40,484 nucleotides of DNA from JACQGZ01 sp036004665 (GCA_036004665.1 DASYRG010000054.1:1-40484), one strand, 5' to 3'; shown: positions 15,758 to 24,272, counted from the first letter of the stretch. Numbers and translations are program-made. Notes: generated by a model not told the origin, from the letters alone.

Positions 15758-17107
15758 TCACGGGGCGGCCGCGCTCGGACCGCTGGCCTTGGTTCCAATG
15801 CGGATGGTGCGGGGAAGCGCAGCATAGACGCTGCGAGCGATCAATTCGCGCTTCACCTCGAGTCCGTCGCGCTGGACCACGCGGTAGGTCTGCACCCGGT
15901 ATCCCGGCTTGGGCGGGTCGATCATGACGGTTCCTGCGGCCAGCTCCGGATCCTTGCGCGTGACCGTGCCCTCCGGCGGGGGGATGACCCGGCGTTCGGT
16001 GACGACAATGGACACGTGGCGCGCCGCCTCCGCGGCGCCGTAGGCGGCGATGCTCAGACGCAGACCGCGTACGCTGCTCCACAACAGCAGCGGGGAGCTG
16101 GTCGTGTTGCGGAACCGGAGATCGAGAGTTCCGTAGACGACCGTCGCGTCCCGGCCGATGGGCAGGTACGCCACCGGGCGGGAATGGTTCGAGCGCGCCA
16201 CGATGGGCAGGTCCGCGAGGAGCGCGACGTTGAAGAGCGTCGAGCTGACCTGGCAGACCCCGCCGCCGTCCCCCGGGACCAGGACGTTGTTGAGGAGTAT
16301 CGGCGCCGGCAGATACCCCTCCTTGGAGGTGCGCGGGCCGACGCTGGCGTTGAAGGAGAAGACCTCTCCGGGCATGATGATGACGCCGCGCAGTTTGCTC
16401 GACGCGAGAGCGATGTTGTGGTTGCGATTGGGAACGTTGACGAACCGCGTCGCGTACCCGGCCAGCCGCGTCGTGATCGTCTGGGCCGCTTCTGTCGTCA
16501 CCCTGGGCCGCGTTGCCGACACGGCCGCCTCGACCACCCACTCGCCCCGGGCAAGGGCGTCGCGGATACGGACGGCGGTCGCCTTGGGGTCGAGGCGGCG
16601 CCCGTCCACGGACGGCTGCGTGAGGACGACCTCATCCTCGACGACGGCCACCTGGGCGTCGCCCGGCTCGCGGGCCACCCCGGCGGCGAGCTCCGCGGCG
16701 TAGGAGCGTATCCGTCCGTCGTCCTGGCTGAAGCGCAGCGGCACGTCGATGCCGGAGCGCAGCCGCCAGCGCGTCCGCAGCCGCCGGAAGACATTGGCTT
16801 CCCGCCCGAGGTCGTAGGCAGCGGTGAGGGCCTCCTCGTACTCGGCCCGTACGCCCAGGTCGGCCAGGGTCGGCTGCGCCAGCGGACCTCCGGCGCGCAC
16901 GTCCAGGGTGCGGGCCAGCCGTGCCGCGACGGCGGCCTCAAGGCGAACGCGCGCCTGTTCTGGGGTGAGATTGCCGACCGGGACGGCGTGAATCGAGACG
17001 CCCGGATGGATGCGTCCCCTGCGCGCCGCGGCATCGCGGGAGAGCGCGACGCCAAAGCCCGCCGCCGCCACCGCGATCACCGCGAGGGCGACAAGAAGGC
17101 GCCTCAC
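15758..17107 (-). CDS. VanW-family membrane-anchored protein (YoaR-like)
   Basis: 449 residues from the GTG at 17107, which overlaps the rlmB stop as GTGA; longer starts inside rlmB are unlikely. An N-terminal membrane segment (RRLLVALAVIAVAAAGFGVA) anchors it outside the cell. A peptidoglycan-binding-4-like domain follows (GVSIHAVPVGNLTPEQAR), then the VanW domain in the middle (GVIIMPGEVFSFNASVGPRT, GDGGGVCQVSSTLFNVALLA, RSNHSRPVAYLPIGRDATV). The C-terminal beta segment ending KRELIARSVYAALPRTIRIG is G5-like. VanW proteins are common in Gram-positive genomes and linked to the cell wall, but their biochemical role is unproven. Confidence 0.88.
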   Translation of the reverse strand: MRRLLVALAVIAVAAAGFGVALSRDAAARRGRIHPGVSIHAVPVGNLTPEQARVRLEAAVAARLARTLDVRAGGPLAQPTLADLGVRAEYEEALTAAYDLGREANVFRRLRTRWRLRSGIDVPLRFSQDDGRIRSYAAELAAGVAREPGDAQVAVVEDEVVLTQPSVDGRRLDPKATAVRIRDALARGEWVVEAAVSATRPRVTTEAAQTITTRLAGYATRFVNVPNRNHNIALASSKLRGVIIMPGEVFSFNASVGPRTSKEGYLPAPILLNNVLVPGDGGGVCQVSSTLFNVALLADLPIVARSNHSRPVAYLPIGRDATVVYGTLDLRFRNTTSSPLLLWSSVRGLRLSIAAYGAAEAARHVSIVVTERRVIPPPEGTVTRKDPELAAGTVMIDPPKPGYRVQTYRVVQRDGLEVKRELIARSVYAALPRTIRIGTKASGPSAAAP

Positions 17108-17844
17108 CCTCTTGCTCCCTGCCGCCGTGCCAGCTCGAAGAGGACGACGGCCGCGGCCGTGGCCGCGTTCAGGGAGGCGACGCGACCGCGCATGGGAATG
17201 CGGACCAGGTAGTCGCACGATTCGCGGACGAGACGTGAGAGACCGCGGCCTTCGCTGCCGATGACGACCGCCAGCGGCGGGGCCAGCTCCGCGGCGTAGA
17301 GGTCCTCACCGCTGGGGTCGGCGCCGACCGTCCAGAGGCCCGCCTCCTTGAGCTCCTTGAGTGTCCGGTTCAGGTTCGTCACCACCGACACTGGGAGGTG
17401 CTCGATCGCTCCCGCCGAGGCCCGGGCCACCGCAGAGGTGAGGCCGCTGGCGCGGCGCGCCGGGAGGATCACGCCGTGCGCACCCGCCGCTTCCGCCACC
17501 CGGATGATCGCCCCGACGTTCTGCGGATCCTCAATCCCATCCAGCAGCACCACCAGCGGGGCCTCTCCACGCCCACGGGCGGCGGCCAGGATGTCCTCCG
17601 GATCGACCGCCGCGCGCGCGGCCGCCAAGGCGATGACGCCCTGATGGGTCCGCGTGCGGGCCATCCGGTCGAGCCACCGCGGATCCACCTCCTGGACGGT
17701 CACCTGCCGGCGGCGCGCCAGGGAGACGATCTCTGCGAGCGCTCCCGTCTCGGCTCTACTCCGGGCCACCAGGACCCTGCGGAGCGGCCGGCCGCTGGCG
17801 AGGGCTTCGCGGACGGGGTGGCGCCCCTCGATCTGGTCCATCAT
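17104..17844 (-). CDS. rlmB: 23S rRNA 2'-O-methyltransferase, RlmB/TrmH (SPOUT) family
   Basis: 246 residues. An N-terminal substrate-binding domain (IEGRHPVREALASGRPLRRV) precedes a SPOUT methyltransferase with its three motifs: DPQNVGAIIRVAEAAG, VIGSEGRGLSRLVRESCD and IPMRGRVASLNAATA, which form the trefoil-knot SAM site. RlmB methylates a guanosine in domain V of 23S rRNA; other TrmH-family targets are possible. Two adjacent ATG codons (17844, 17841) could start it. It lies between cysS and vanW, as in Bacillota. Confidence 0.93.
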   Translation of the reverse strand: MMDQIEGRHPVREALASGRPLRRVLVARSRAETGALAEIVSLARRRQVTVQEVDPRWLDRMARTRTHQGVIALAAARAAVDPEDILAAARGRGEAPLVVLLDGIEDPQNVGAIIRVAEAAGAHGVILPARRASGLTSAVARASAGAIEHLPVSVVTNLNRTLKELKEAGLWTVGADPSGEDLYAAELAPPLAVVIGSEGRGLSRLVRESCDYLVRIPMRGRVASLNAATAAAVVLFELARRQGARG

Positions 17845-17848
17845 GTCT

Positions 17849-17922
17849 CACGTCGCGGCCGGGTGAACCGGCCGCTTACCTCTTTCACGTCGCGGCCGGC
17901 GTGCACCGGCCACTTACCTTTC
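17849..17922. repeat. Two imperfect tandem 37-bp hairpin repeats between cysS and rlmB
   Basis: Units 17849-17885 and about 17886-17922 both begin CACGTCGCGGCCGG and carry a centre that folds (GCGGCCGG...CCGGCCGC in the first; CGGCCGG...CCGGCCA in the second), then CTTACCT. The two loops differ while the stems are kept. They occupy nearly the whole intergenic gap upstream of rlmB and may act in processing or attenuation. Confidence 0.75.
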
Positions 17923-17930
17923 TATACCCG

Positions 17931-19481
17931 TCAGGAGGGCGCCGGACTCCCGCGCCCCCCTCCGGCTCCGGCCGCCTCCGCCCCCGATCCTGCGGGACGC
18001 CATCGCGCGCCTTCGGGGAGATCTTCCACGACGATCCCCAGGTCAGCCAGGCGGGCGCGCACGCGGTCCGAGAGGGGGAAGGCGCGCGCCTCCCGCGCGC
18101 GCTGCCGGCCCGCCAGGAGGGTGGCGATCACCCCTTCGGCGTCCTCCTCCGCGCCGCCGCCACTGAAGAGCTGGGGCGCCTCGCGGCGCGCATCCTCAAG
18201 CAGGGCCCGCAGTCCCGGCAACACCTCCGGGCGCAGACCTGGACGCGCCAGGGAGAGACCAAGCACTCTCGCCAGTTCCCGCAGCGTGTCCGTGGCCAGC
18301 CACAGTCCGGCCCGACCCTTCTGCGCGCCTTTGACGACGGCGTCGGCCACTCTGTTGATCTCTGCCGCCAGCAGGTACAGCGCGGCGAGGGCCTGGGGGG
18401 TGTTGAAGTCATCGTCCATCGCCGCCTCGAACGCCGACCGCGCCTCCGCCGCCGCGTCGGTGAGCCGCGCGTCCTCCTGGTCCGTGCCGCGGGCGATCGC
18501 ATCCTCCGCGTTGGCCAGCGCCACCCGCAGCCGTTCCAGGCCACGCGCGCCGGCCTGGACCGCCTCCTCCACCCAGCGCAGGGGCGTCCGATAGTGCGCG
18601 GTGAGATAGAAGAGACGAATCGCATCCGGCTCGTATCGGGCCAGGGCGTCGGCGAGGGAGACGAAGTTCCCCAGCGAGCGGGTCATCTTCTCTTCTCCCG
18701 AGGCCGGCTTCATCAGGGCGTTATGCAGCCAGTAGCGCACGAAGGGGGTCCGACCGGTAAAGGACTCCGATTGGGCGATCTCGTTCTCATGGTGCGGGAA
18801 GATGACGTCCTCCCCCCCGCCGTGGATGTCAATCTGCTCTCCCAGATCCTGCAGAGTCATCGCCGAGCACTCGATGTGCCATCCCGGCCGCCCCGGCCCC
18901 CAGGGGCTGGGCCAGGAGGGCTCCCCCGGCTTGGCCGCCTTCCAAAGGGCGAAATCCATCGGATGCTCTTTGCGCGGGTCCGGCTCGATGCGCGCCCCCG
19001 CCTGCATCTCCTCGAGTGAGCGCCCGGAGAGACGCAGGTAGGTCGGGAAGGAGGTCACGCGAAAGTAGACGTCCCCGTCTACCGCGTAGGCGTGCCCCCG
19101 GGCGAGGAGGCCTTCGATGATCCGGATGATGGTCGCGATCACCTCGGAGGCGCGTGGGGTGGCGTGCGCGCGGCGGATGCCCAGGGCATCCATCTCTCGC
19201 TGGAACCGCGCGATGTACACCTCGGCGATCTCGAAGATGGTCCGGCCCTCCGTGCGTGCGCGCTCGATGATCTTGTCCTCGATGTCGGTGAAGTTCTGCA
19301 CGTGGCGGACGCGGTAGCCCTTGTACTCCAGGTAGCGCCGGACGACGTCGAAGAAGGCGTAGCTGAATCCGTGCCCCACGTGAGCGGGGCCGTGCAGGTT
19401 GGGACCGCAGACGTAGAGGCGGACGGCTCCCGCCTCGAGCGTCTCGAAGGGTTCCTCCCGTCTGGTCAGTGTGTTGTGCAC
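17931..19481 (-). CDS. cysS: Cysteinyl-tRNA synthetase
   Basis: 516 residues. A class I synthetase charging tRNA-Cys. The HIGH box appears as HVGH in VCGPNLHGPAHVGHG, where most bacteria have VCGPTVYD.xHIGH. Zinc ligands are in the N-terminal Cys, GWHIECSAM and FPHHENEIAQ. The KMSKS loop reads KMTRSLGNF, a two-residue variation. A DALR-type helical domain follows (DDDFNTPQALAALYLLAAEI). The C-terminal 20 residues are Gly/Ala/Pro-rich and look disordered. Starts at GTG two bases after the stop of the gene upstream, so likely coupled with it. Confidence 0.95.
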   Translation of the reverse strand: MHNTLTRREEPFETLEAGAVRLYVCGPNLHGPAHVGHGFSYAFFDVVRRYLEYKGYRVRHVQNFTDIEDKIIERARTEGRTIFEIAEVYIARFQREMDALGIRRAHATPRASEVIATIIRIIEGLLARGHAYAVDGDVYFRVTSFPTYLRLSGRSLEEMQAGARIEPDPRKEHPMDFALWKAAKPGEPSWPSPWGPGRPGWHIECSAMTLQDLGEQIDIHGGGEDVIFPHHENEIAQSESFTGRTPFVRYWLHNALMKPASGEEKMTRSLGNFVSLADALARYEPDAIRLFYLTAHYRTPLRWVEEAVQAGARGLERLRVALANAEDAIARGTDQEDARLTDAAAEARSAFEAAMDDDFNTPQALAALYLLAAEINRVADAVVKGAQKGRAGLWLATDTLRELARVLGLSLARPGLRPEVLPGLRALLEDARREAPQLFSGGGAEEDAEGVIATLLAGRQRAREARAFPLSDRVRARLADLGIVVEDLPEGARWRPAGSGAEAAGAGGGRGSPAPS

Positions 19482-19483
19482 GG

Positions 19484-19858
19484 TCAGAATGGCCGGGTCA
19501 CCTCGATGGCGTCGAGTTCGGCGGTGAGTTCCCAGGCGACGATCGGGCGCAGTGTCCAGGGGTCCATCTGGCGGATGCGGCGCAGGTCGAAGCTGCCGCG
19601 GTCCGTGATCACGCGGTAGTAGACCGCGTCCGCTTCCCGGCGGACCTCGGCGACGCGCCGGATCCGATAGAAATCCTCACCGCGCCAGAAACCAGCCAGG
19701 CCGCGCGTCCCCGCCCCCGACCGCTCCACCGCCACCGCGTCGGCGAGGGCGGCCCGTTCCACGAAGAGCAGGTGTGGATCTTCGCGCGCCCGATCCAATT
19801 TGCGGCGATACTGCCTCGCCTGCGCCGCTTTGCGCAGCCGCACCTGTTTTCGTCTCAC
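19484..19858 (-). CDS. Hypothetical protein with DUF6504-like C-terminal part
   Basis: 124 residues from a GTG at 19858. The first 30 residues are strongly basic and helical (RRKQVRLRKAAQARQYRRKL). The second half (FWRGEDFYRIRRVAEVRREA, VYYRVITDRGSFDLRRI) resembles the short all-beta module found at the ends of some Y-family polymerase-like (ImuB-type) proteins, recalled as DUF6504. That match is from memory and weak. It lies between ispDF (27 bases upstream) and cysS (2 bases downstream), clearly within the operon. Confidence 0.6.
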   Translation of the reverse strand: MRRKQVRLRKAAQARQYRRKLDRAREDPHLLFVERAALADAVAVERSGAGTRGLAGFWRGEDFYRIRRVAEVRREADAVYYRVITDRGSFDLRRIRQMDPWTLRPIVAWELTAELDAIEVTRPF

Positions 19859-19885
19859 CGCGGCAGCCTCGGGGTGCGTTCCATC

Positions 19886-21064
19886 TCACCCGCTCCGGCG
19901 GATCGTCACCACCGCCTGGGCAGCGATCCCCTCGCCTCTCCCGATCGCCCCGAGGCCATCGGTCGTGGTGGCCTTGAGCCCGACGGCGCCCTCCGGTATG
20001 ACCAGACCCTCGGCGATGGCGCGGCGCATGGCGGGGAGATGGGCCGCGAGCCGCGGGACCTCTGCAATGATGACGATGTCCGCCTGCAGCGGCGCAAAGC
20101 CGCTCTGCCTGACTCGCTCCACGGCCTGTGCCAGCAGGTCGCGGCTGTCCGCCCCCCGGAACGTGGGATCGTCGGGAGGGAACTGCTGGCCGATGTCGGG
20201 CAGCCCCGCGGCGCCGAGGAGGCCATCGATCACCGCGTGCAGGACGGCATCGGCGTCGGAGTGCCCGCCGAGGCCGCGATCAAATGGAATCGCCACGCCT
20301 CCGAGGACCAGCCGCCGGTCGGGGACGAGCCGGTGCGCGTCATACCCCAGTCCGGTACGGCGATCCTCGGGTGCACCCGCGCGGAGGAGCGCCTCGGCCA
20401 TCGCCAGATCCTCCGCTGTGGTGATCTTCAGGTTCGTCGTCTCCCCCTCGACCACGCGCACCGCCCCGCCCATCGCCTCGACCAGCGCCGCGTCGTCGGT
20501 GGCTCGCAATCCGCGTGATCTGGCCCTGGCGTGCGCGTCGAGCAGGAGCCGCCGCCGGAAGGCCTGGGGAGTCTGCGTCAGCCAGATCAACCCCCGGTCC
20601 AGCGTCTCGGTGACGGTGCCCCCCGAGGCCACCTTGACTGTGTCGCGCGCCAGCAGGCCCGCCGTCGCGGCGCCGGTCTCCAGAGCCGCCAGGAGGACGC
20701 GACGCACCAGCGCGGGGGAGGCGAGCGGCCGAGCCGCGTCATGGACCAGGACCCACGCCGCCTCACCCGCGGCGGCCAGGCCGGCAGCGACGGAGTCCTG
20801 CCGTTCCACTCCGCCGGGAGTAACGGCGGTGACCTTGGGATGAGCAGCGGCCACCGCCCGGGCTTCATCGAGGCGCGCCGGTGGCGCCACGACCACCGCC
20901 GTGGCGATCTCTGCCGGAGTGAGAACTGCGGCCAGGGCACGGTCAAGGATCGAACGGCCGGCCAGGGGAAGGAAGGCTTTGGGCGCTCCGCCCAGACGGC
21001 GCCCGGAGCCGCCGGCCAGAACGATGGCGGCCGCCCGATCAGGCAGAGATGGGGAGGCCTCCAT
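19886..21064 (-). CDS. ispDF: Bifunctional IspD/IspF, MEP isoprenoid pathway
   Basis: 392 residues, a fusion of two MEP-pathway enzymes. IspD (about 1-225) transfers CMP to methylerythritol phosphate: AIVLAGGSGRRLGGAPKAFL, LVHDAARPLASPALVRRV and TQTPQAFRR are present. IspF (about 236-392) forms the 2,4-cyclodiphosphate: GLGYDAHRLVPDRRLVLGG with the metal-binding Asp and His, LGGHSDADAVLHAVIDGLLG and DIGQQFPPDDP. The fusion joins the steps before and after IspE, as in Campylobacter and many other genomes. It follows the PIN-TRAM gene by 11 bases, as the separate ispD and ispF do in Bacillota. Confidence 0.96.
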   Translation of the reverse strand: MEASPSLPDRAAAIVLAGGSGRRLGGAPKAFLPLAGRSILDRALAAVLTPAEIATAVVVAPPARLDEARAVAAAHPKVTAVTPGGVERQDSVAAGLAAAGEAAWVLVHDAARPLASPALVRRVLLAALETGAATAGLLARDTVKVASGGTVTETLDRGLIWLTQTPQAFRRRLLLDAHARARSRGLRATDDAALVEAMGGAVRVVEGETTNLKITTAEDLAMAEALLRAGAPEDRRTGLGYDAHRLVPDRRLVLGGVAIPFDRGLGGHSDADAVLHAVIDGLLGAAGLPDIGQQFPPDDPTFRGADSRDLLAQAVERVRQSGFAPLQADIVIIAEVPRLAAHLPAMRRAIAEGLVIPEGAVGLKATTTDGLGAIGRGEGIAAQAVVTIRRSG

Positions 21065-21075
21065 GATGCGGGGGA

Positions 21076-22158
21076 TCAGCGGCGGTGCGCGGCCGAGGAC
21101 CCGGTCGGCACGTCCGCCTTGGGGCGGGCAAAGATCATGCGGCCGGCGACCGTCTGCAGGACGCTGGTGACCACGACATCGGCGGACTCCCCGATGTGGC
21201 GCTTCCCACCTTCGACGACGACCATCGTTCCATCGTCGAGGTAGCCGATCCCCTGGCCAGCCTCTTTGCCGTCCTTGGTGATGAGGACGACCAGCTCCTC
21301 ACCGGGAAGGTGCACGGTGCGCAGAGCCTGGGCGAGCTCGTTGATGTTGAGGACACGCACCCCCTGCAGCTCCGCCACCTTGTTGAGGTTGAAGTCGTTG
21401 GTGACGATCCAACCCCCGATCGATCTCGCGTACGCGATCAGCCGGTCGTCCACATTGCCGGCCAACTCCGCCGGGTCATCGACGATCCGCAGATCCGGAT
21501 ACTCCTTCTGCAGGCGGTTGAGCATGTCCAGTCCCCGGCGCCCCCGAGCGCGGCGCACCGCGTCCGCCGAATCAGCGATACGCTGCAGTTCAGACAGGAC
21601 CGAGCGCGGCACCAGCAACGGGCCCTCGACGAAGCCGGTCCGGCAGACGTCGGCGATGCGGCCGTCGATGATCACGCTCGTGTCCATGACTTTCGGCATC
21701 CGCGCGCCGTCCATGGCGGTGGCGGCGGGACGGCTGCCCTCTCCCTCACCCAGCCGCGAGAGCAGCCCGCTCACTTCGTCGCGGCGCTGCATCGCGACGT
21801 GAATACCTAGATAGCCGAAGACGAGGGCCACGCCCCACGCCAGATAGAGTCCCACCGAAGGGATGGTGCGCAGGAAGAATCCCAGCAGGACCGCGATGAG
21901 CAACCCGCCGGTCAGCCCGAGGACGCCGAGGGCGAGATCGCGGAAGGAGAGGTGGGACAGACCCTGCAGCACCCACGCCATCGCCCGGACGAAGAGGCGC
22001 CACAGCCACGGCGCCACCAGCCAGCCGACCAGCGCGCCGAGCACGACCAGGGCGACCCGCGCCCCAAGCTGCGGAAACCATCGATCCGCAAGAATAGCCA
22101 GTCGAAAACCAGCGACGGCCCCGACGAGGCCGCCGGCCAGTCTGATCAGCGTGCGCAT
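21076..22158 (-). CDS. Membrane PIN-TRAM domain protein (YacL-like)
   Basis: 360 residues. About four membrane segments in the first 130 residues (for example VALVVLGALVGWLVAPWLW and LALGVLGLTGGLLIAVLLGF). A PIN nuclease domain follows at about 165-280: VMDTSVIIDGRIADV, VPRSVLSELQRIAD, DDRLIAYARSIGGWIVTNDF, with the acidic metal ligands kept. A TRAM RNA-binding domain follows at about 285-345 (LPGEELVVLITKDGKEAGQG). The family is probably a membrane-bound RNase; its targets are unknown. First gene of the ispDF-cysS run. Confidence 0.93.
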   Translation of the reverse strand: MRTLIRLAGGLVGAVAGFRLAILADRWFPQLGARVALVVLGALVGWLVAPWLWRLFVRAMAWVLQGLSHLSFRDLALGVLGLTGGLLIAVLLGFFLRTIPSVGLYLAWGVALVFGYLGIHVAMQRRDEVSGLLSRLGEGEGSRPAATAMDGARMPKVMDTSVIIDGRIADVCRTGFVEGPLLVPRSVLSELQRIADSADAVRRARGRRGLDMLNRLQKEYPDLRIVDDPAELAGNVDDRLIAYARSIGGWIVTNDFNLNKVAELQGVRVLNINELAQALRTVHLPGEELVVLITKDGKEAGQGIGYLDDGTMVVVEGGKRHIGESADVVVTSVLQTVAGRMIFARPKADVPTGSSAAHRR

Positions 22159-22167
22159 CTCTCATCA

Positions 22168-22176
22168 AGTATAACA
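22168..22176 (-). promoter_or_regulatory. Extended -10 promoter of the yacL-ispDF operon
   Basis: On the minus strand TGTTATACT is an extended -10 (TGnTATACT) at 22176-22168. No good -35 is seen (GGGCAG at the usual place), which fits the extended -10 class. The start would be near 22161, leaving only a few bases before the ATG at 22158. Confidence 0.55.
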
Positions 22177-22227
22177 ACATGAGGCCTGATCTGCCCAGGC
22201 GGCGCAAAAGGGCGCGGGACGGGCGCC

Positions 22228-22257
22228 TTGACAGTCGGTGAAGCGCGTTCCTATAAT
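22228..22257 (+). promoter_or_regulatory. Consensus sigma-70 promoter of the MazG-like gene
   Basis: TTGACA (22228-22233), an 18-base spacer and TATAAT (22252-22257), both perfect hexamers. The start would lie near 22264, 48 bases before the coding start. Confidence 0.9.
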
Positions 22258-22311
22258 CGGCTCGCGTTTCCTGCCGAAGCGTGACATCGCCGCTGCGCGA
22301 GGAGGCACGAT

Positions 22312-22707
22312 GTGAAAGACACGGATCTCTCAACCCTGCAGCACCTGGTCTCGCAGTATCTGATCCGCCACCGCAGCATCCTGGACGTCCAGAGCAAGCT
22401 CAACGAAAGCACCGCGCGCATCTCTCGCGCCATGGCCTACGCCGTCGCAACGTGCGGCTGCGTGCAGATCCACGCCGAGCGCCAACGCTTTCCCACCGAT
22501 GTCGGGCTGGGAGACGTCCGCGGATTCCTCTCCACCCACCTGGAGGGGGAACCGTGCGAACGCTGCCGGGAGCACCTGGAAGATGAGATTGGGAGCACCC
22601 TCTTCTACCTGGCCGCCCTCTGCCACATCACCGGGCTGAACCTGGATGCCATCCTGCGCAAAGAACGGGACCGCGTCTCCGCCCTGGGCGTCTACCACCT
22701 GACGTAA
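22312..22707 (+). CDS. MazG-like conserved protein known from Clostridia
   Basis: 131 residues. The GTG at 22312 has GAGGAGG 6 bases upstream. The sequence is all-helical with SILDVQSKLNESTARISRAM, a conserved ATCGCVQIHAERQ segment, CERCREHLEDE and EIGSTLFYLAALCHITGLNL, ending SALGVYHLT. This matches a short Clostridia-type family annotated as MazG-like. The second helix keeps acidic residues (EDEIG) reminiscent of the NTP-pyrophosphohydrolase metal site, but the full ExxE...ExxD set is not obvious, so catalysis is uncertain. It is monocistronic, with the strongest promoter in the window, so the product may be abundant. Confidence 0.75.
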   Translation: MKDTDLSTLQHLVSQYLIRHRSILDVQSKLNESTARISRAMAYAVATCGCVQIHAERQRFPTDVGLGDVRGFLSTHLEGEPCERCREHLEDEIGSTLFYLAALCHITGLNLDAILRKERDRVSALGVYHLT

Positions 22708-22721
22708 CCGCATACCTTAAA

Positions 22722-22787
22722 GGCTGGGGGCCACTCCCGCGGAAACCGAAGTACAGGATACGGTTTCCTTAGGAGTGGCCCCCAGCC
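22722..22787. terminator. Long bidirectional hairpin after the MazG-like gene
   Basis: A 16-bp outer stem (GGCTGGGGGCCACTCC with its complement), a 3x3 internal loop, an 8-bp inner stem (GGAAACCG/CGGTTTCC) and a 12-base loop. It lies 15 bases after the stop. Probably a terminator; same design as the next hairpin. Confidence 0.8.
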
Positions 22788-22845
22788 GTGTATGCATCCG
22801 CGTGCGCCAGCGCGGTGACGCCCGGGCGGTGATGCGTGTCTAACC

Positions 22846-22914
22846 GGCTGAGGCCGGGATCCGATCAAAACCGTGATCCAGTTTTTCGGTTTTGGGAGGG
22901 TCCCGGCCTCAGCC
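22846..22914. terminator. Long bidirectional hairpin after radA
   Basis: A 17-bp outer stem (starts GGCTGAGGCCGGGA), a 3x3 internal loop, an 8-bp inner stem (CAAAACCG/CGGTTTTG) and a 13-base loop beginning TGATCC. It abuts the radA stop at 22917 and probably terminates radA. Confidence 0.8.
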
Positions 22915-22916
22915 CG

Positions 22917-24272
22917 TTAGCGAAGCAACACCTCCAGGGCTTGAGACACACTGGCGACGGGAATGATCTCGATGGCCGCGGGCCACTCGACCTCCCCCCG
23001 CGGAGTGACGGCGCGCTGAAAACCCAGGCGCGCAGCCTCGGCGGCCCGCCGCGCCGCCTGACGCACCGCCCGCACCTCGCCGGCCAGACCGACCTCGCCA
23101 AGGATCACCGTCCCCGGATCCACGGGACGATCGCGGAAGGCGGAGGCGACCGCCGCGGCGATGCCCAGATCAGCGGCGGGATCGTCCACGGTCATGCCGC
23201 CGGTGACGCTGGCGTACACGTCGTGCGAGGCGAGATGGAGGCCGGCGCGCCGCTCCAACACCGCCAGGAGCAGGAGCAGGCGATTGTAGTCGACCCCGGC
23301 GGCTGTCCGGCGCGGCATGCCGAAGGGTGTGGGGGTGACGAGCGACTGAACCTCCAGCAGCAGCGGACGCGTCCCTTCAAGTGCGCAGACCACCGCAGAC
23401 CCGGAGGTCTCGGCCGGGCGCTCCGCCAGGAACGCCGCGGAGGGGTTGGAGACCTCCGTCAGCCCCGCAGGACCCATCTCAAAGACGCCGATCTCGTTGG
23501 TCGAGCCGAAGCGGTTCTTGGTCGCCCGCAGGACCCGGTAGGCGTGGTGCCGGTCGCCTTCGAAGTAGAGCACCGTGTCCACGAGGTGCTCGAGGACCCG
23601 CGGCCCGGCCAGGGTCCCTTCCTTCGTCACGTGGCCAACGATGAGCATGCTGATGCCGCGTCCCTTCGCCAGGGTCAGCAGCGATCCGGTGCATTCCCGC
23701 ACCTGGCCGACGCTGCCGGGCGCGGAGGGCAGGTCGGGCCGGTAGACCGACTGGATGGAATCGATCACGGACAAGGTCGGCGAGCGTCCCTCGATCGCCG
23801 CCGAGATCGCATCGAGATCGTTCTCCGCGAGCAGCAGCAGCCCGGGCGGGATTGGCCCGAGGCGTTCCATGCGCATGCGCGCCTGACGGACCGATTCCTC
23901 TCCGCTGACGTAGAGCACCGGAGCATCGTCTGCGGCGAGCCGTGCTGCGACCTGACTGGCAATGGTGCTCTTGCCGGCCCCCGGTTCTCCAGCGATCAAG
24001 ACCAGAGAGCCCGGCACGATCCCCCCTCCCAGGACGCGGTCGAACTCCCCGATGCCAGTGGCCTGGCGTGGTTCCAGTTCCACCGGGACGTCCGCGGCGG
24101 AAATGACCTGCGCCGCCCCCGCAGATCCTCGGGGGCGGGATCGAGGACTGCTCTGGGGCGCCGCCTCCTCCACGAAGGTGTTCCACTCCCCGCAGTCGGG
24201 ACAGCGCCCCAGCCACTTGGGTGACGCATAGCCGCAGGATTGGCAGGTGTAGCGGAGGCGGGGGGTCGGCAT
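22917..24272 (-). CDS. radA: DNA repair protein RadA (Sms)
   Basis: 451 residues. A RecA-like helicase for branch migration in recombination and competence. Domain order: a C4 zinc finger (YTCQSCGYASPKWLGRCPDC, 8-28), the ATPase with Walker A GEPGAGKST (about 92-100), the RadA-specific KNRFGSTNEIGVFEM motif, then a Lon-protease-like domain (VYASVTGGMTVDDPAADLGI, GEVGLAGEVRAVRQAARRAA). It follows clpC as in Bacillota, but the disA gene usual in that cluster is missing; the next genes are the MazG-like gene (opposite strand) and the yacL-like gene. AGGAG touches the ATG, an unusually tight spacing. Confidence 0.96.
   Translation of the reverse strand: MPTPRLRYTCQSCGYASPKWLGRCPDCGEWNTFVEEAAPQSSPRSRPRGSAGAAQVISAADVPVELEPRQATGIGEFDRVLGGGIVPGSLVLIAGEPGAGKSTIASQVAARLAADDAPVLYVSGEESVRQARMRMERLGPIPPGLLLLAENDLDAISAAIEGRSPTLSVIDSIQSVYRPDLPSAPGSVGQVRECTGSLLTLAKGRGISMLIVGHVTKEGTLAGPRVLEHLVDTVLYFEGDRHHAYRVLRATKNRFGSTNEIGVFEMGPAGLTEVSNPSAAFLAERPAETSGSAVVCALEGTRPLLLEVQSLVTPTPFGMPRRTAAGVDYNRLLLLLAVLERRAGLHLASHDVYASVTGGMTVDDPAADLGIAAAVASAFRDRPVDPGTVILGEVGLAGEVRAVRQAARRAAEAARLGFQRAVTPRGEVEWPAAIEIIPVASVSQALEVLLR

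Noticed and set aside
15473..17212. Plus-strand ORF of 579 codons opposite vanW
   Set aside because: Shadow of the VanW gene; no motif, and extreme Arg/Ala/Gly/Asp content.
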